This document shows positions 32,389 to 41,189 of a stretch of 64,000 nt of DNA, piece after piece. The first letter of the stretch is position 1; every line of letters starts with the position of its first letter. The notes under the pieces were generated by a model. It searched no databases. It was given only the letters and a program-made list of their open reading frames with translations, and was not told the origin of the DNA. Position numbers and translations under genes: made by a program. Source of the stretch: Modestobacter marinus (lineage in GTDB: Bacteria; Actinomycetota; Actinomycetes; Mycobacteriales; Geodermatophilaceae); contig NZ_JAAMPA010000001.1 in assembly GCF_011758655.1 (NCBI RefSeq), forward strand, positions 2,976,001 through 3,040,000. The letters are read 5' to 3'.

Positions 32389-33783
32389 TCAGTACCGCCA
32401 GCGGACCGCCGCGGTGACCTCCTCCGGCGAGGCGCCGTCGAACAGCGCGATCTCGCCCCGGCGGACCTCGGCGATGGTGGTCGCCAGCTCCGGCCCGAAC
32501 GCGGCGCGCAGCACGTCGTCCCGCTCGAAGGCGGTCACCGCCTCCGCGAGCGAGGTCGGCAGCGACCTCATCCCGGCCTCCCGGCGCGCCTCCTCGGTCA
32601 GCGTGCCGGGGTCGACGGCGACCGGGTCGGGGAGGGCGGACCCGGCGCGCAGCCCGGCCTGGCCGGCGGCGAGCAGGCCGGCCAGCAGCAGGTACGGGTT
32701 GGCCGCGCCGTCCACGCACTTGACCTCGACGTTGGCCGCCGCCTGCCGGTTGCCGCTGGGCCCGGTGACGAAGCGGACGGCGGCCTCCCGGTTCTCCAGA
32801 CCCCAGACGGCGTAGGCGCCGGCCCAGTGCGAGGGCACCAGGCGCAGGTAGGAGGCGACGCCCGGGCAGCCGACGGCGAGCAGGGCGGGCAGGTGGTCGA
32901 GCACCCCGCCGGTGAACGCCTCCCCGTCCGTGGTCAGCCCGAAGGTCCCGGGCCCACCGGTCATCAGGTTCTCCGCCCCGCGCCACAGCGACAGGTGCAC
33001 GTGGCCGCCGTTGCCCACCCCGTCGGCGGTCACCTTGGGGGAGAACGTGGCGCGCAGCCCGTGCGCGACGCTGACCGCCTGGATCGTGCTGCGCACCAGG
33101 AGCGCGGTGTCGGCGGCCGCGACCGGGTCCTGTGCCCCCACCGACACCTCCAGCTGGCCGTCGGCGTACTCGGGGTGGAACTGGTCGACCGCGACCCCCT
33201 GGGCCGCCAGCGCCTCCAGCAGGTCCCGCGCGTAGTCGGAGACCTCGATGTGCCGGGTCGTGCCGTAGGCGGGCCCGGCGAGCGCAGGCCGGAAGGTGCG
33301 GGGATCGGAGCCCGGCGGCCCCGCGCCCTCGCCCAGCGCCCACTCGACCTCGATGGCGGCCCGGACGCTCAACCCCTGGTCGGCCAGCTCGCCGACCAGC
33401 CGGCGCAGCAGCGAGCGCGAGCACTGCACGTGCGGCACGCCGTCCTGGGTGTACCGGTCGACCGGTGCCCAGGCCCAGCCGTCCTGGGCGGCCAGCACCC
33501 GGAGACCGGACAGGTCCGGCTGCAGCCGCAGGTCGCCGATCGCGCTGCCCGCGTGGGTGCCGGCCAGGATCGAGTCGTCGACGAGGAAGCCGTCGAAGAC
33601 CGGGCTCATGCCCACGCCCCACTGGGCGGCGCTGGGCAGCCTGGCCAGCGGCACCGACTTCATCCGGGTGATGCCGCTGGTGTCGACCCAGGGCAGCACC
33701 ACGCCGACCACGCCGGCGCCCGCGAGGTCGTCCAGCACCGCCTCGGCCGCGGCCCGTCGTCCGTCCCGCTCGTGCAGGTCCAT
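32389..33783 (-). CDS. Glutamine synthetase family ligase
   Basis: A 464-residue homologue of glutamine synthetase, probably a gamma-glutamyl-amine ligase and not a nitrogen-assimilating GlnA. It has [15 protein letters not shown] at the start, RAAIEVEW (metal ligand), [25 protein letters not shown] (ATP/metal site), NREAAVRF and [16 protein letters not shown]. It lacks the C-terminal adenylylation-loop motif of GlnA. The ATG at 33783 follows GGAGGG. The BrkB-family gene lies 29 bp upstream on the same strand, so the two are probably co-transcribed. The amine substrate is unknown. Confidence 0.82.
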   Translation of the reverse strand: MDLHERDGRRAAAEAVLDDLAGAGVVGVVLPWVDTSGITRMKSVPLARLPSAAQWGVGMSPVFDGFLVDDSILAGTHAGSAIGDLRLQPDLSGLRVLAAQDGWAWAPVDRYTQDGVPHVQCSRSLLRRLVGELADQGLSVRAAIEVEWALGEGAGPPGSDPRTFRPALAGPAYGTTRHIEVSDYARDLLEALAAQGVAVDQFHPEYADGQLEVSVGAQDPVAAADTALLVRSTIQAVSVAHGLRATFSPKVTADGVGNGGHVHLSLWRGAENLMTGGPGTFGLTTDGEAFTGGVLDHLPALLAVGCPGVASYLRLVPSHWAGAYAVWGLENREAAVRFVTGPSGNRQAAANVEVKCVDGAANPYLLLAGLLAAGQAGLRAGSALPDPVAVDPGTLTEEARREAGMRSLPTSLAEAVTAFERDDVLRAAFGPELATTIAEVRRGEIALFDGASPEEVTAAVRWRY

Positions 33784-33812
33784 GTGCCCTCCGGTGTCGG
33801 TCGGGGTCGCGC

Positions 33813-34811
33813 TCAGTCCGTGCTGCGGTCGGGTGGGTCGAACGTGACGTGCACCGTCTCGAAGCCCTTGGTCCGCTGGGCCTTCGCCATGCCGGTGTAG
33901 CTCCGCCGGTCGCCGGGGGTGAGGTCGACGTCGTCGGTGAACGGGGTGAGCAGCGCCCGCGGCCAGAGCCGGTTGACCCGCACCACGTTGATCTCCACGC
34001 ACAGGACGCCGACCACCGCGGCCAGGTACAGGAACGCCAGCAGGCCGAGGACCAGCGCGAAGACGCCGTTGGTGGCGCTGGCACTGGTCATGACCCGGCT
34101 GACGTAGGTGACGCCGAAGGTCTGCAGCAGCTGCCACAGCACCGCGGCGATGACGGCCCCCGGGAGCACCTGACGGATCGTCAGGTGCCGGGCGGTGGCC
34201 AGCCGGAAGACGAACACGAAGACGACCGCGTTGATCAGCACCGACCCGAGCACGGTCAGCACCCGGGACGACCCGCCCATCGAGCCGGCGTGGCCGGCGG
34301 TGAAGGTGGCCAGGGCCGTCGTCCCGATCACGGCCAGCCCGGCGGTCGCGACCAGCAGCAGGCTGAGCCCCCGGGCCAGGAACGGGTTGGGCCGGCTGTT
34401 GCGCGGGACCGCCCAGGCGGTGTTCATCGCGTACTGGATCGCCTGGGCGACGCCGAGCGCCCCGTACAGCGAGCCCAGGATGCCGACGACCACCCCGAGG
34501 ACGCCGCCGCTGAGGCCCCGCGGCTCGCCGAGCTGCTGGCCGACCACCGGGAACTGGCTGACCGCCGACTCGAGCAGTTGCTGCTGCAGCTCCGGGTCGT
34601 TCACCAGGACGTTGCTCAGGATGGTGGAGAACAGCAGGAGCAGGGGGAACAGCGAGACGAAGGCGTAGTAGGTGATCAGGGCGGCCAGGTACGGGCCGGA
34701 GTCGTCCACGTACTTGTAGACCACGGCGATGGGGAAGCCGGCCGCGCGGCGCCGGCGCTGCAGCCGGTCGAGCTTCTCGACGACGGACACCGCGGCAGTG
34801 CACCACGCCAT
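33813..34811 (-). CDS. YihY/BrkB family inner membrane protein
   Basis: A 332-residue membrane protein with about six helices. VYKYVDDSGPYLAALITYYAFVSLFPLLLL is the family's signature opening and GVLCVEINVVRV lies in its final helix. A 60-residue hydrophilic tail follows. The start at MAWCTAAV (34811) is preferred over a GTG 15 nt earlier. The family has no proven function; ribonuclease BN annotations are known to be wrong. It precedes the glutamine-synthetase-like gene in the same direction. Confidence 0.85.
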   Translation of the reverse strand: MAWCTAAVSVVEKLDRLQRRRRAAGFPIAVVYKYVDDSGPYLAALITYYAFVSLFPLLLLFSTILSNVLVNDPELQQQLLESAVSQFPVVGQQLGEPRGLSGGVLGVVVGILGSLYGALGVAQAIQYAMNTAWAVPRNSRPNPFLARGLSLLLVATAGLAVIGTTALATFTAGHAGSMGGSSRVLTVLGSVLINAVVFVFVFRLATARHLTIRQVLPGAVIAAVLWQLLQTFGVTYVSRVMTSASATNGVFALVLGLLAFLYLAAVVGVLCVEINVVRVNRLWPRALLTPFTDDVDLTPGDRRSYTGMAKAQRTKGFETVHVTFDPPDRSTD

Positions 34812-34856
34812 CCCCGAGCGCACCACGCGAGGTGGCGCGGCAGCTCGTGGTCCGGC

Positions 34857-34934
34857 GGCTCGGCGAGCGGGCGGTGGCTCGGCGAACGGGGCGGTGGCTC
34901 GGCGAGCGGGGCAGGGCTCAGCGAACGGGGCGGT
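34857..34934. repeat. Short tandem repeat, about 20 bp x 4
   Basis: Units resembling GGCTCGGCGAACGGGGCGGT begin at 34857, 34876, 34896 and about 34914. The last unit runs into the 3' end of the TetR gene, so the array lies between its stop and the BrkB start. It is imperfect, with single substitutions and a shortened third unit. Confidence 0.7.
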
Positions 34935-35523
34935 GGCCCTGCTGGGCGAGCCAGGCGGCGGCGAGCCCGCGGGCCCGCCGGACCGGGTCGTCGGTGTGGA
35001 GGCCCGGGGTGGTCCACTCCCGTGCCGAGCGGGCCAGTGCGCCGTCGTAGCAGAGCAGCAGGGTGGCGGCCGCCTCGTCCGGGTCGGCCAGGCCGGCGGC
35101 GACGGCCAGTTCCCGCAGCCGGTCGGTCAGCAGCCGGGAGTCCGCCTGCAACCACGGCTGGCCGGGGTGGTCGGCCGGCAGCTCGGTGGCCGCGGCGAGG
35201 AACCCGCACCCCCGCCTGTTGCCCTCGCGGGCGCGGTACCGGTCGACGGCGTCGAAGAGCGACAGCAGCCGGTCGACCGGGTCGGTGTGCTCGGCGAGCA
35301 CCTCGTCCCAGGTCCGCAGCCAGCGGTCGTACCGCTGCTCGAGGTAGGCCGCCACCAGCCCGTCCTTGCCGGGGAAGTGCGCGTACATCGTCGCCGGGGC
35401 GACCTGTGCCCGGGCGAGCACCGCGTCGACGCCCGTCGCGGCGATGCCGGACTCGTAGAACAGCTCACCGGCGGCGGCGAGCAGCCGGTCGCGGGCGGCT
35501 GGAGTCGCCGGACGGGGGCTCAT
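34918..35523 (-). CDS. TetR/AcrR family repressor
   Basis: A 201-residue repressor. The helix-turn-helix is AATGVDAVLARAQVAPATMYAHFPGKDGLVAAY (residues 29-61), followed by a helical ligand domain with FLAAATELPADHPG. It diverges from an MFS permease 21 bp away. A 13-bp near-perfect inverted repeat covers the gap and the permease start. On the minus strand TACAGT lies 6 nt before its ATG, so it should be leaderless and self-repressed. The ligand is unknown, probably an MFS substrate. Confidence 0.9.
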   Translation of the reverse strand: MSPRPATPAARDRLLAAAGELFYESGIAATGVDAVLARAQVAPATMYAHFPGKDGLVAAYLEQRYDRWLRTWDEVLAEHTDPVDRLLSLFDAVDRYRAREGNRRGCGFLAAATELPADHPGQPWLQADSRLLTDRLRELAVAAGLADPDEAAATLLLCYDGALARSAREWTTPGLHTDDPVRRARGLAAAWLAQQGHRPVR

Positions 35524-35531
35524 GCGTCTAC

Positions 35532-35564
35532 TGTAACGCTCGTTATGGCGAAACGATCGTTACA
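35532..35564. promoter_or_regulatory. TetR operator
   Basis: TGTAACGCTCGTT (35532-35544) and AACGATCGTTACA (35552-35564) are inverted repeats matching at 12 of 13 positions. The left arm covers the minus-strand -10 of tetR (TACAGT); the right arm lies inside the first codons of the MFS gene. Binding would silence both genes. Confidence 0.75.
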
Positions 35565-36723
35565 CTCGACGACGCAGGACCGGCCGGCTGCCCTGGTGGT
35601 GCCCGGGCTGGCGGTCATCGCGGTCACCTACGGGCTGGCCCGCTACGGCTTCGGCCTGTACCTGCCGCAGTTCCGCACCGCGTTCGGGCTCTCGCCGGGT
35701 ACCGCGGGGGCCATCGCGGCGGCCAGCTACCTGGCCTACTGCCTCGCCGCCCACGCGGGCCAGCGGCTGGCCGGGCGGGCCCGGGGGCGCCGGGCGCTGT
35801 GGCTGGCCGGTGGGACGGCGGCGCTGGGCTCGCTGCTCGTGGCCGCCGCGTGGTCGGTCCCGGTCCTGGCGGTGGGGGCGTTCGTGGCGGGCAGCGGAGC
35901 GGGCGCAGCCACCCCGGCGCTGGTCGCTGCCGTGGCCTCGACCGTGCGGCCGGATGCACAGTCCCGGGCCCAGGCCCTGGTCAACAGCGGTACCGGTGCC
36001 GGCGTCGTCGTCGGCGGGCTGCTGGTGCTCACCGTGCCCGACGCGTGGCGTCCGGCGTGGGCGGGCTTCGCCGTGGTGGCCGTGCTGGTCACCGCCTGGG
36101 CCGACCGGAGAAGCCGCTGGCCGGCCGCCGCGGAGGCCCGCCCCGAGGCGCCGCTGCGCGAGCTGGCCCGGCCGCTGGTCGCCGCGGTGCTGGCGGGGGC
36201 CGGCTGTGCCGCGGTGTGGACCTTCGGCCGGGAGCTGATGACCGTCGCCGGCGCGCTGCCCGACCGCACGACGGGGCTGCTCTGGTGCGTGCTGGGGGGT
36301 GCCGGCCTGATCGGGGGCCTCAGCGGCGACCTGGTGCTGCGGGTCGGGCTGCGCTGGGCCTGGCTGAGCTCGGCCGGGATCGCGGCCGCCGCCACCCTGC
36401 TGCTCGCCGCCCTGCCCGGCTCGCCGGCCGCGGCGGCGCTGGCGCTGGCCGGGTTCGGCGCCGCGTTCGTCGCGCTCAGCGGCGTGCTCATCGCCTGGGG
36501 TGGCCACCGGCTGCCCGCCGCGGCGCCGCAGGCCGCGGCGGTGCTGTTCATCGGCCTCACCGCGGGTCAGGCGGTCGGTGCGCTGCTGCTCGGCGCGGTC
36601 GCCGACGCGGCGAGCACCCGGACGGCGTTCGGAGTGGCCGCCGCCCTGCTCCTCGCCGCGGCGCCGGCGGCGGAACGGCGGGCGCTCAGCCCGGCAGCTG
36701 CGCCGGGAGATCGGTCCCGGTGA
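35545..36723 (+). CDS. MFS transporter (YbfB/YjiJ-like)
   Basis: A 392-residue permease with about 12 helices. VIAVTYGLARYGFGLYLPQFR near the start is typical of the YbfB branch. The ATG at 35545 lies within the TetR operator. The divergent TetR gene is the likely regulator. Its last 38 bp overlap the 3' end of the convergent SDR gene on the other strand. Probably an efflux protein; substrate unknown. Confidence 0.87.
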   Translation: MAKRSLHSTTQDRPAALVVPGLAVIAVTYGLARYGFGLYLPQFRTAFGLSPGTAGAIAAASYLAYCLAAHAGQRLAGRARGRRALWLAGGTAALGSLLVAAAWSVPVLAVGAFVAGSGAGAATPALVAAVASTVRPDAQSRAQALVNSGTGAGVVVGGLLVLTVPDAWRPAWAGFAVVAVLVTAWADRRSRWPAAAEARPEAPLRELARPLVAAVLAGAGCAAVWTFGRELMTVAGALPDRTTGLLWCVLGGAGLIGGLSGDLVLRVGLRWAWLSSAGIAAAATLLLAALPGSPAAAALALAGFGAAFVALSGVLIAWGGHRLPAAAPQAAAVLFIGLTAGQAVGALLLGAVADAASTRTAFGVAAALLLAAAPAAERRALSPAAAPGDRSR

Positions 36724-37573
36724 GCCCGGCGGAGGCGGCCCACAGCCGTTCGGCCATCGCCGGGTCCGAGGCCGCCGGGCTGCGGCCGGCCAGCGTGGGT
36801 GCGCCGCGCATGGTGGTGCCGTCCGGACCGGTGAACCCGCCGCCGGGCAGGTCGGCGACCGCGGCGAACAGCGTGGGCAGGGCCCCCTGCTGGGCGCTGG
36901 TGGCCAGCGCCCGGTTGGCCACCGCCATCGCGGCGTCCTTCACCCGGTTGCCCGTGCGGCCCTGCAGGTTGGTGGCCGCCCAGCCCGGGTGGGCGGCGAG
37001 GGCGCGCACCGTCGAGCCGGCCGCGGTCAGCCGGCGCTGGAGCTCCAGGGTGAACAGCAGGTTGGCCAGCTTGGACTGCCCGTAGGCCCCGGTGGCCGAG
37101 TACGGCCGGCGCTCCCAGTTGAGGTCGTCGAGCACGATCTCCCCGGACCGGTGCAGCATCGAGGAGACGGTGACCACCCGGTCGGTCACGTGCGGCAGCA
37201 GCAGGTTGGTCAGCGCGAAGTGACCGAGGTGGTTGGTGCCGAACTGCAGTTCGAAGCCGTCGGCGGTGCGCCCGGCCGGCACGTGCATGATCCCGGCGTT
37301 GTTCACCAGGACGTCGAGGTCACCGGACCACCCCGCGGCGAACTCGCGCACCGAGGACAGGTCGGCCAGGTCCAGCCGGCGCACCTCCACCTCACCGGGC
37401 AGGTTCGCGGCGGCCTGCGTCCCGCGGGTGGGGTCCCGCACGGCCAGCACCACGCGGGCGCCGGCCACGGCCAGGGCGCGCGCGGTCTCCAGCCCCAGGC
37501 CGCTGTTCGCCCCGGTCACGACGGCGGTGCGACCGGTCTGCGCGGGGATGTCGGTGGTGCTCCAGGACGCCAT
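36686..37573 (-). CDS. SDR family oxidoreductase (retinol-dehydrogenase-like)
   Basis: A 295-residue short-chain dehydrogenase: TGANSGLG (about residues 20-27), LVNNAGIM, HLGHFALT, VTVSS and the catalytic YGQSK. The layout matches the retinol dehydrogenase/WW-oxidoreductase-like branch, whose bacterial substrates are mostly unknown. On the minus strand TACAGT sits 6 nt before the ATG at 37573, a likely leaderless start. Its 3' end overlaps that of the MFS gene by 38 bp, antisense. Confidence 0.88.
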   Translation of the reverse strand: MASWSTTDIPAQTGRTAVVTGANSGLGLETARALAVAGARVVLAVRDPTRGTQAAANLPGEVEVRRLDLADLSSVREFAAGWSGDLDVLVNNAGIMHVPAGRTADGFELQFGTNHLGHFALTNLLLPHVTDRVVTVSSMLHRSGEIVLDDLNWERRPYSATGAYGQSKLANLLFTLELQRRLTAAGSTVRALAAHPGWAATNLQGRTGNRVKDAAMAVANRALATSAQQGALPTLFAAVADLPGGGFTGPDGTTMRGAPTLAGRSPAASDPAMAERLWAASAGLTGTDLPAQLPG

Positions 37574-37658
37574 GCCCCGACTGTAGGCAGCTGCCGGTCG
37601 TGGCAGTCCCGGCCGCGGGCGGGCGGCGTGCGGGCCGGCCCCGGTCCAGACTGGCCCG

Positions 37659-38783
37659 GTGAGCGACCTGGACCCCGATCTCGCCGGCCTGCCGCTGGTC
37701 GACCACCACTGCCACGGCCTGGTGCGCCGGGACCTGACCCGCGCCGAGTTCGAGTCGATGCTGACCGAGGCGGCCGGGCCGAGCGCGCTCGGGGGCTCGC
37801 TGTTCGACTCGCAGGTCGGGCTCGCCGTCCGCCGCTGGTGCCCGCCGGTGCTGGACCTGCCGGCGCACGCCCCGGCCGCGGAGTACCTGGACCGCCGGGC
37901 TGAGCTGGGCGCCGACGAGGTGAACCGCCGGATGCTCACCGCGACCGGCACCGGCACGTTCCTGCTCGACACCGGCTACCTGCCCGAGCCGATCACCTCC
38001 CCGGCGCAGCTCGCCGCCCTCGCCGGTGGGCGGGCGCGGGAGGTCGTGCGCCTGGAGGCCCTCGCCGAGGAGGTGCTCGCCGAGGAGGTCGGCGCCGCCG
38101 GGTTCGCCGAGCGGTTCCGCACCCGGCTGGCCGCCCGCACCGCCGGCGCCGCCGGGGTGAAGTCGATCGCCGCGTACCGGGTCGGCCTCGGCCTGGAGGG
38201 CGCCCGCCCGGCCGACGCCGAGGTGGCCCGCGCCGCGGACCGGCTGCTGGCCGGCGGTGGCCGGCTGCGGGTCGCCGACCCGGTGCTGCACCGGTTCCTG
38301 GTCTGGTGCGGCATCGACCTGGGGCTGCCGGTGCAGTTCCACGTCGGCTACGGCGACGCCGACGTCGACCTGCACCGCTGCGACCCGCTGCTGCTGACCG
38401 ACCTGCTGCGGGCGACCGAGCCGGCCGGGGTGCCGGTGATGCTGCTGCACAACTACCCGTTCCACCGCAACGCCGGCTTCCTCGCGCAGGTGTTCGGGCA
38501 CGTCTTCGTCGACGTCGGGCTGGCCACCCACAACGTCGGGCACCGGTCCGGGGCGGTGCTGCGCGAGCTGCTGGAGCTGGCCCCGTTCGGCAAGGTGCTG
38601 TTTTCCTCCGACGCCTTCGGGCTGGGCGAGCTCTACCTGCTCGGCACGCTGCTGTTCCGCCGGGGACTGGGCCGGTACCTCGCCGAGGGGGTCGCCGAGG
38701 ACGCCTGGACGACGGCCGACGCCGTCCGGGTCGCGGCGATGATCGGCGCCGGCAACGCCGAGCGCGCCTACCGGCTGAGCTGA
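37659..38783 (+). CDS. Amidohydrolase-2 family TIM-barrel protein
   Basis: A 374-residue metal-dependent hydrolase or decarboxylase. DHHCHG (residues 15-20) supplies the first metal His pair. Then come VQFHVGYGD, LLHNYPFHRNAGFLAQ and the late Asp in FSSDAFG. It resembles the amidohydrolase half of FluG-like proteins. The GTG at 37659 has CAGACT 6 nt upstream. It is divergent from the SDR, with 85 bp between them. The substrate is unknown. Confidence 0.8.
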   Translation: MSDLDPDLAGLPLVDHHCHGLVRRDLTRAEFESMLTEAAGPSALGGSLFDSQVGLAVRRWCPPVLDLPAHAPAAEYLDRRAELGADEVNRRMLTATGTGTFLLDTGYLPEPITSPAQLAALAGGRAREVVRLEALAEEVLAEEVGAAGFAERFRTRLAARTAGAAGVKSIAAYRVGLGLEGARPADAEVARAADRLLAGGGRLRVADPVLHRFLVWCGIDLGLPVQFHVGYGDADVDLHRCDPLLLTDLLRATEPAGVPVMLLHNYPFHRNAGFLAQVFGHVFVDVGLATHNVGHRSGAVLRELLELAPFGKVLFSSDAFGLGELYLLGTLLFRRGLGRYLAEGVAEDAWTTADAVRVAAMIGAGNAERAYRLS

Positions 38784-38884
38784 CCGCAGCCCGGGCAGCG
38801 GGACCCGCGGGGGGCGAGGGGCAGGTGCGACGTCGCCGCCTCGCCCGGCCGGGGATCGGCCGACCGGCCACCTAGCCTGTCCGG

Positions 38885-40171
38885 GTGCCGGACCACACCC
38901 ACAGCCACGGACCCGACACCGGACCCGACGGCGAGCTGCGCCCCCCGGACCCGGCCGTGGTCGCCCGCCGGCGCACCGCCGTCCGGCTGATGCTCCTCGT
39001 GCTGGTGCCGGTCGGCGTCGCCACGCTGGTCGGCCTGCTGGTGCTGTGGCCCAGCAGCGCGCAGACCGCCGCGCAGCAGGCGGCGGAGTCGTTCCAGCCG
39101 CCGGGCACGACCTACCCCGAGGCGACCATCGTGTCGCTGGAGCCCTACGAGTGCGCCGCGGCGACCGGCAACGCGCCCGCCCAGATCTGCGCCCGGGCGG
39201 TCCTGGTCGTCGCCGAGGGCGACAGCTCCGGCGACTACGTGCAGGTCGAGCTCTCCTCGGAGGTGGTGGCCGAGGGCGTCGAGGTGGGCGACGAGCTGGT
39301 GCTCAACCGCGACCCCGGCATCGACACCGGCCAGGTCACCTACTCCTTCCAGGACTTCCCCCGCAGCACCCCGATCATCACGCTCGCGCTGGCCTTCACC
39401 CTGGTGGTGGGTGCGGTCGCCCGGCTGCGGGGGCTGCTCGCGCTGCTCGGCCTGGGGTTCGCGTTCTTCATCCTGCTGCAGTTCATGTTGCCCGGGCTGC
39501 TGGCCGGTTCCTCGCCGATCTGGGTCAGCCTGGTCGGTTCCTCGGCGATCATGTACGTCGTCCTGTACCTGGCCCACGGCTTCAACGCCCGGACGACGAC
39601 GGCGCTGCTGGGCACCCTGTTCGGCCTCGCGCTCAGCGCGGTCCTGGGCACGATCGCCGTCGCCGCCGCGCACCTCACCGGCCTGGCGAACGAGGAGGCC
39701 GTGCAGCTGCTCCAGTTCGACCCGACCCTGGACTTCTCCGGCCTCGTGCTGGCCGCCCTCGTCGTGGCCGGGCTGGGCATCCTCAACGACGTCACCATCA
39801 CCCAGGCGTCCGCGGTCTGGCAGCTGCACGAGGTCTCGCCGGAGATGGGCTGGGTGCAGCTGTTCCAGCGCGGCATGGCGATCGGGCGCGACCACATCGC
39901 CTCGACGATCTACACGATCGTCTTCGCCTACGCCGGCGCAGCGCTGCCGCTGCTGCTGCTCTTCGACATCTACGAACGTCCGTTCTGGACGACGCTGACC
40001 GGCTCGGTCGTGGGCGAGGAGGTGGTCCGCACCCTGGTCGGCGGGATCGCGCTGGTGCTCGCGGTCCCGGTGACCACGCTGATCGGCGCCCTGGTCGCGG
40101 CGGCGGCGACGTCGGCGACCCCGGCACCCGCCGAGCTGCCCGCCGACCGCACCGGAGGAGCCACCCGATGA
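38885..40171 (+). CDS. YibE/F family membrane protein
   Basis: A 428-residue membrane protein with a His/Gly-rich N-terminus (PDHTHSHGPD). One helix is followed by an extracytoplasmic domain of about 100 residues, then six or seven helices typical of YibE/F (LRGLLALLGLGFAFFILLQF, GILNDVTITQASAVWQLHEV). Some relatives are proposed transporters; the role is not established. The GTG has TAGCCT (38873-38878) 6 nt upstream. Its stop overlaps the methyltransferase gene (ATGA). Confidence 0.88.
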   Translation: MPDHTHSHGPDTGPDGELRPPDPAVVARRRTAVRLMLLVLVPVGVATLVGLLVLWPSSAQTAAQQAAESFQPPGTTYPEATIVSLEPYECAAATGNAPAQICARAVLVVAEGDSSGDYVQVELSSEVVAEGVEVGDELVLNRDPGIDTGQVTYSFQDFPRSTPIITLALAFTLVVGAVARLRGLLALLGLGFAFFILLQFMLPGLLAGSSPIWVSLVGSSAIMYVVLYLAHGFNARTTTALLGTLFGLALSAVLGTIAVAAAHLTGLANEEAVQLLQFDPTLDFSGLVLAALVVAGLGILNDVTITQASAVWQLHEVSPEMGWVQLFQRGMAIGRDHIASTIYTIVFAYAGAALPLLLLFDIYERPFWTTLTGSVVGEEVVRTLVGGIALVLAVPVTTLIGALVAAAATSATPAPAELPADRTGGATR

Positions 40172-40791
40172 CCATCGACCTGCTGGCCGCCGCGGCCGCC
40201 GCACCCGGGTTCATGCCGCCGGACGAGGGCCGGGCGCTGTACGCCGCGGCGCGCGCGGTGCAGGTGCCCGGGCCGCTGCTGGAGATCGGCAGCTGGCTGG
40301 GCAAGTCGGCGCTGTACCTGGCGGCCGCCGCCCGGGAGACCGGCCGGCAGGTGGTCACCGTCGACCACCACCGCGGCTCGGAGGAGCACCAGCCCGGCTG
40401 GGAGTACCACGACCCGTCGCTGGTCGACCCGCTGGTCGGGCGGATCGACACGCTCCCCGGCTTCCGGCGCACCGTCGCCGCCGCCGGCGCGGAGGACGTC
40501 GTGGTCGCCGTCGTCGCCCGGTCGGAGGTGCTCGCGCCGCTGTGGTCCACGCCGCTGGCGCTGCTGTTCCTCGACGGCAGCCACACCGAGGAGTCCGCGC
40601 GGCGGGACCAGGACGCCTGGGTGGCGAAGCTGGCCGTCGGAGGGACGCTGGCCATCCACGACGTCTTCCCGGACCCGGCCGACGGCGGGCAGGCCCCGTT
40701 CGGGGTCTACCAGCGGGTGCTGCGGTCGGGGGAGTTCGCCGAGCTGCCCGGCACCGGCTCGCTGCGGCTGCTGCGGCGCACGTCGTCCTGA
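40168..40791 (+). CDS. Class I SAM-dependent methyltransferase
   Basis: A 207-residue methyltransferase of the cephalosporin-hydroxylase/Methyltransf_24-like type. LLEIGSWLGKSALYLAAAAR is the SAM-binding motif I, VVTVDHH motif II, and LLFLDGSHTEESARRDQDAW the later active-site region. The ATG overlaps the YibE/F stop, so the two are translationally coupled, an unexplained pairing. The acceptor molecule is unknown. Confidence 0.8.
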   Translation: MTIDLLAAAAAAPGFMPPDEGRALYAAARAVQVPGPLLEIGSWLGKSALYLAAAARETGRQVVTVDHHRGSEEHQPGWEYHDPSLVDPLVGRIDTLPGFRRTVAAAGAEDVVVAVVARSEVLAPLWSTPLALLFLDGSHTEESARRDQDAWVAKLAVGGTLAIHDVFPDPADGGQAPFGVYQRVLRSGEFAELPGTGSLRLLRRTSS

Positions 40792-40843
40792 CCGGGCGGG
40801 CGTACGGCGCCCCGGGGGAGCTGCGGTGCTGGACGATGACGGG

Positions 40844-41176
40844 ATGACGGTGATCGACGACCTGACCCGCACCCGGGCCGAGACGCTGGCGCAGATAGAC
40901 GCTCTCACCCGGGAGTTCGAGGAGGTCGTGGCGGCGTCCCGGTCGTCCAACGCCGACGACGAGCACGACCCCGAGGGCGCGACGATCGCCTTCGAGCGGC
41001 AGCAGGTGGCGGCGCTGCTGGACCAGGCCCGCCGCCGGCTGGCCGACGTCGACGCAGCGCTCGCCCGCGCCGCGGCCGGGGAGCACGGCCGGTGCGCCGA
41101 CTGCGGGCAGCAGATCGCCCCGGAGCGACTGGCCGCCCGACCGCACGCGCGGACCTGCATCTCCTGCGCCCGCTGA
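40844..41176 (+). CDS. DksA/TraR-type C4 zinc finger protein
   Basis: A 110-residue protein with a long helical N-terminus (TRAETLAQIDALTREFEEVV) and a C-terminal zinc finger, CADCGQQ...CISC. This is the form of short DksA/TraR proteins that bind the RNA polymerase secondary channel. The acidic tip residues of true DksA are not clear here (SSNADDEHDPEG is at about the right place). The ATG at 40844 was preferred over a GTG 18 nt upstream. Its target is inferred. Confidence 0.82.
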   Translation: MTVIDDLTRTRAETLAQIDALTREFEEVVAASRSSNADDEHDPEGATIAFERQQVAALLDQARRRLADVDAALARAAAGEHGRCADCGQQIAPERLAARPHARTCISCAR

Positions 41177-41189
41177 CCCGGGGCGCCGG

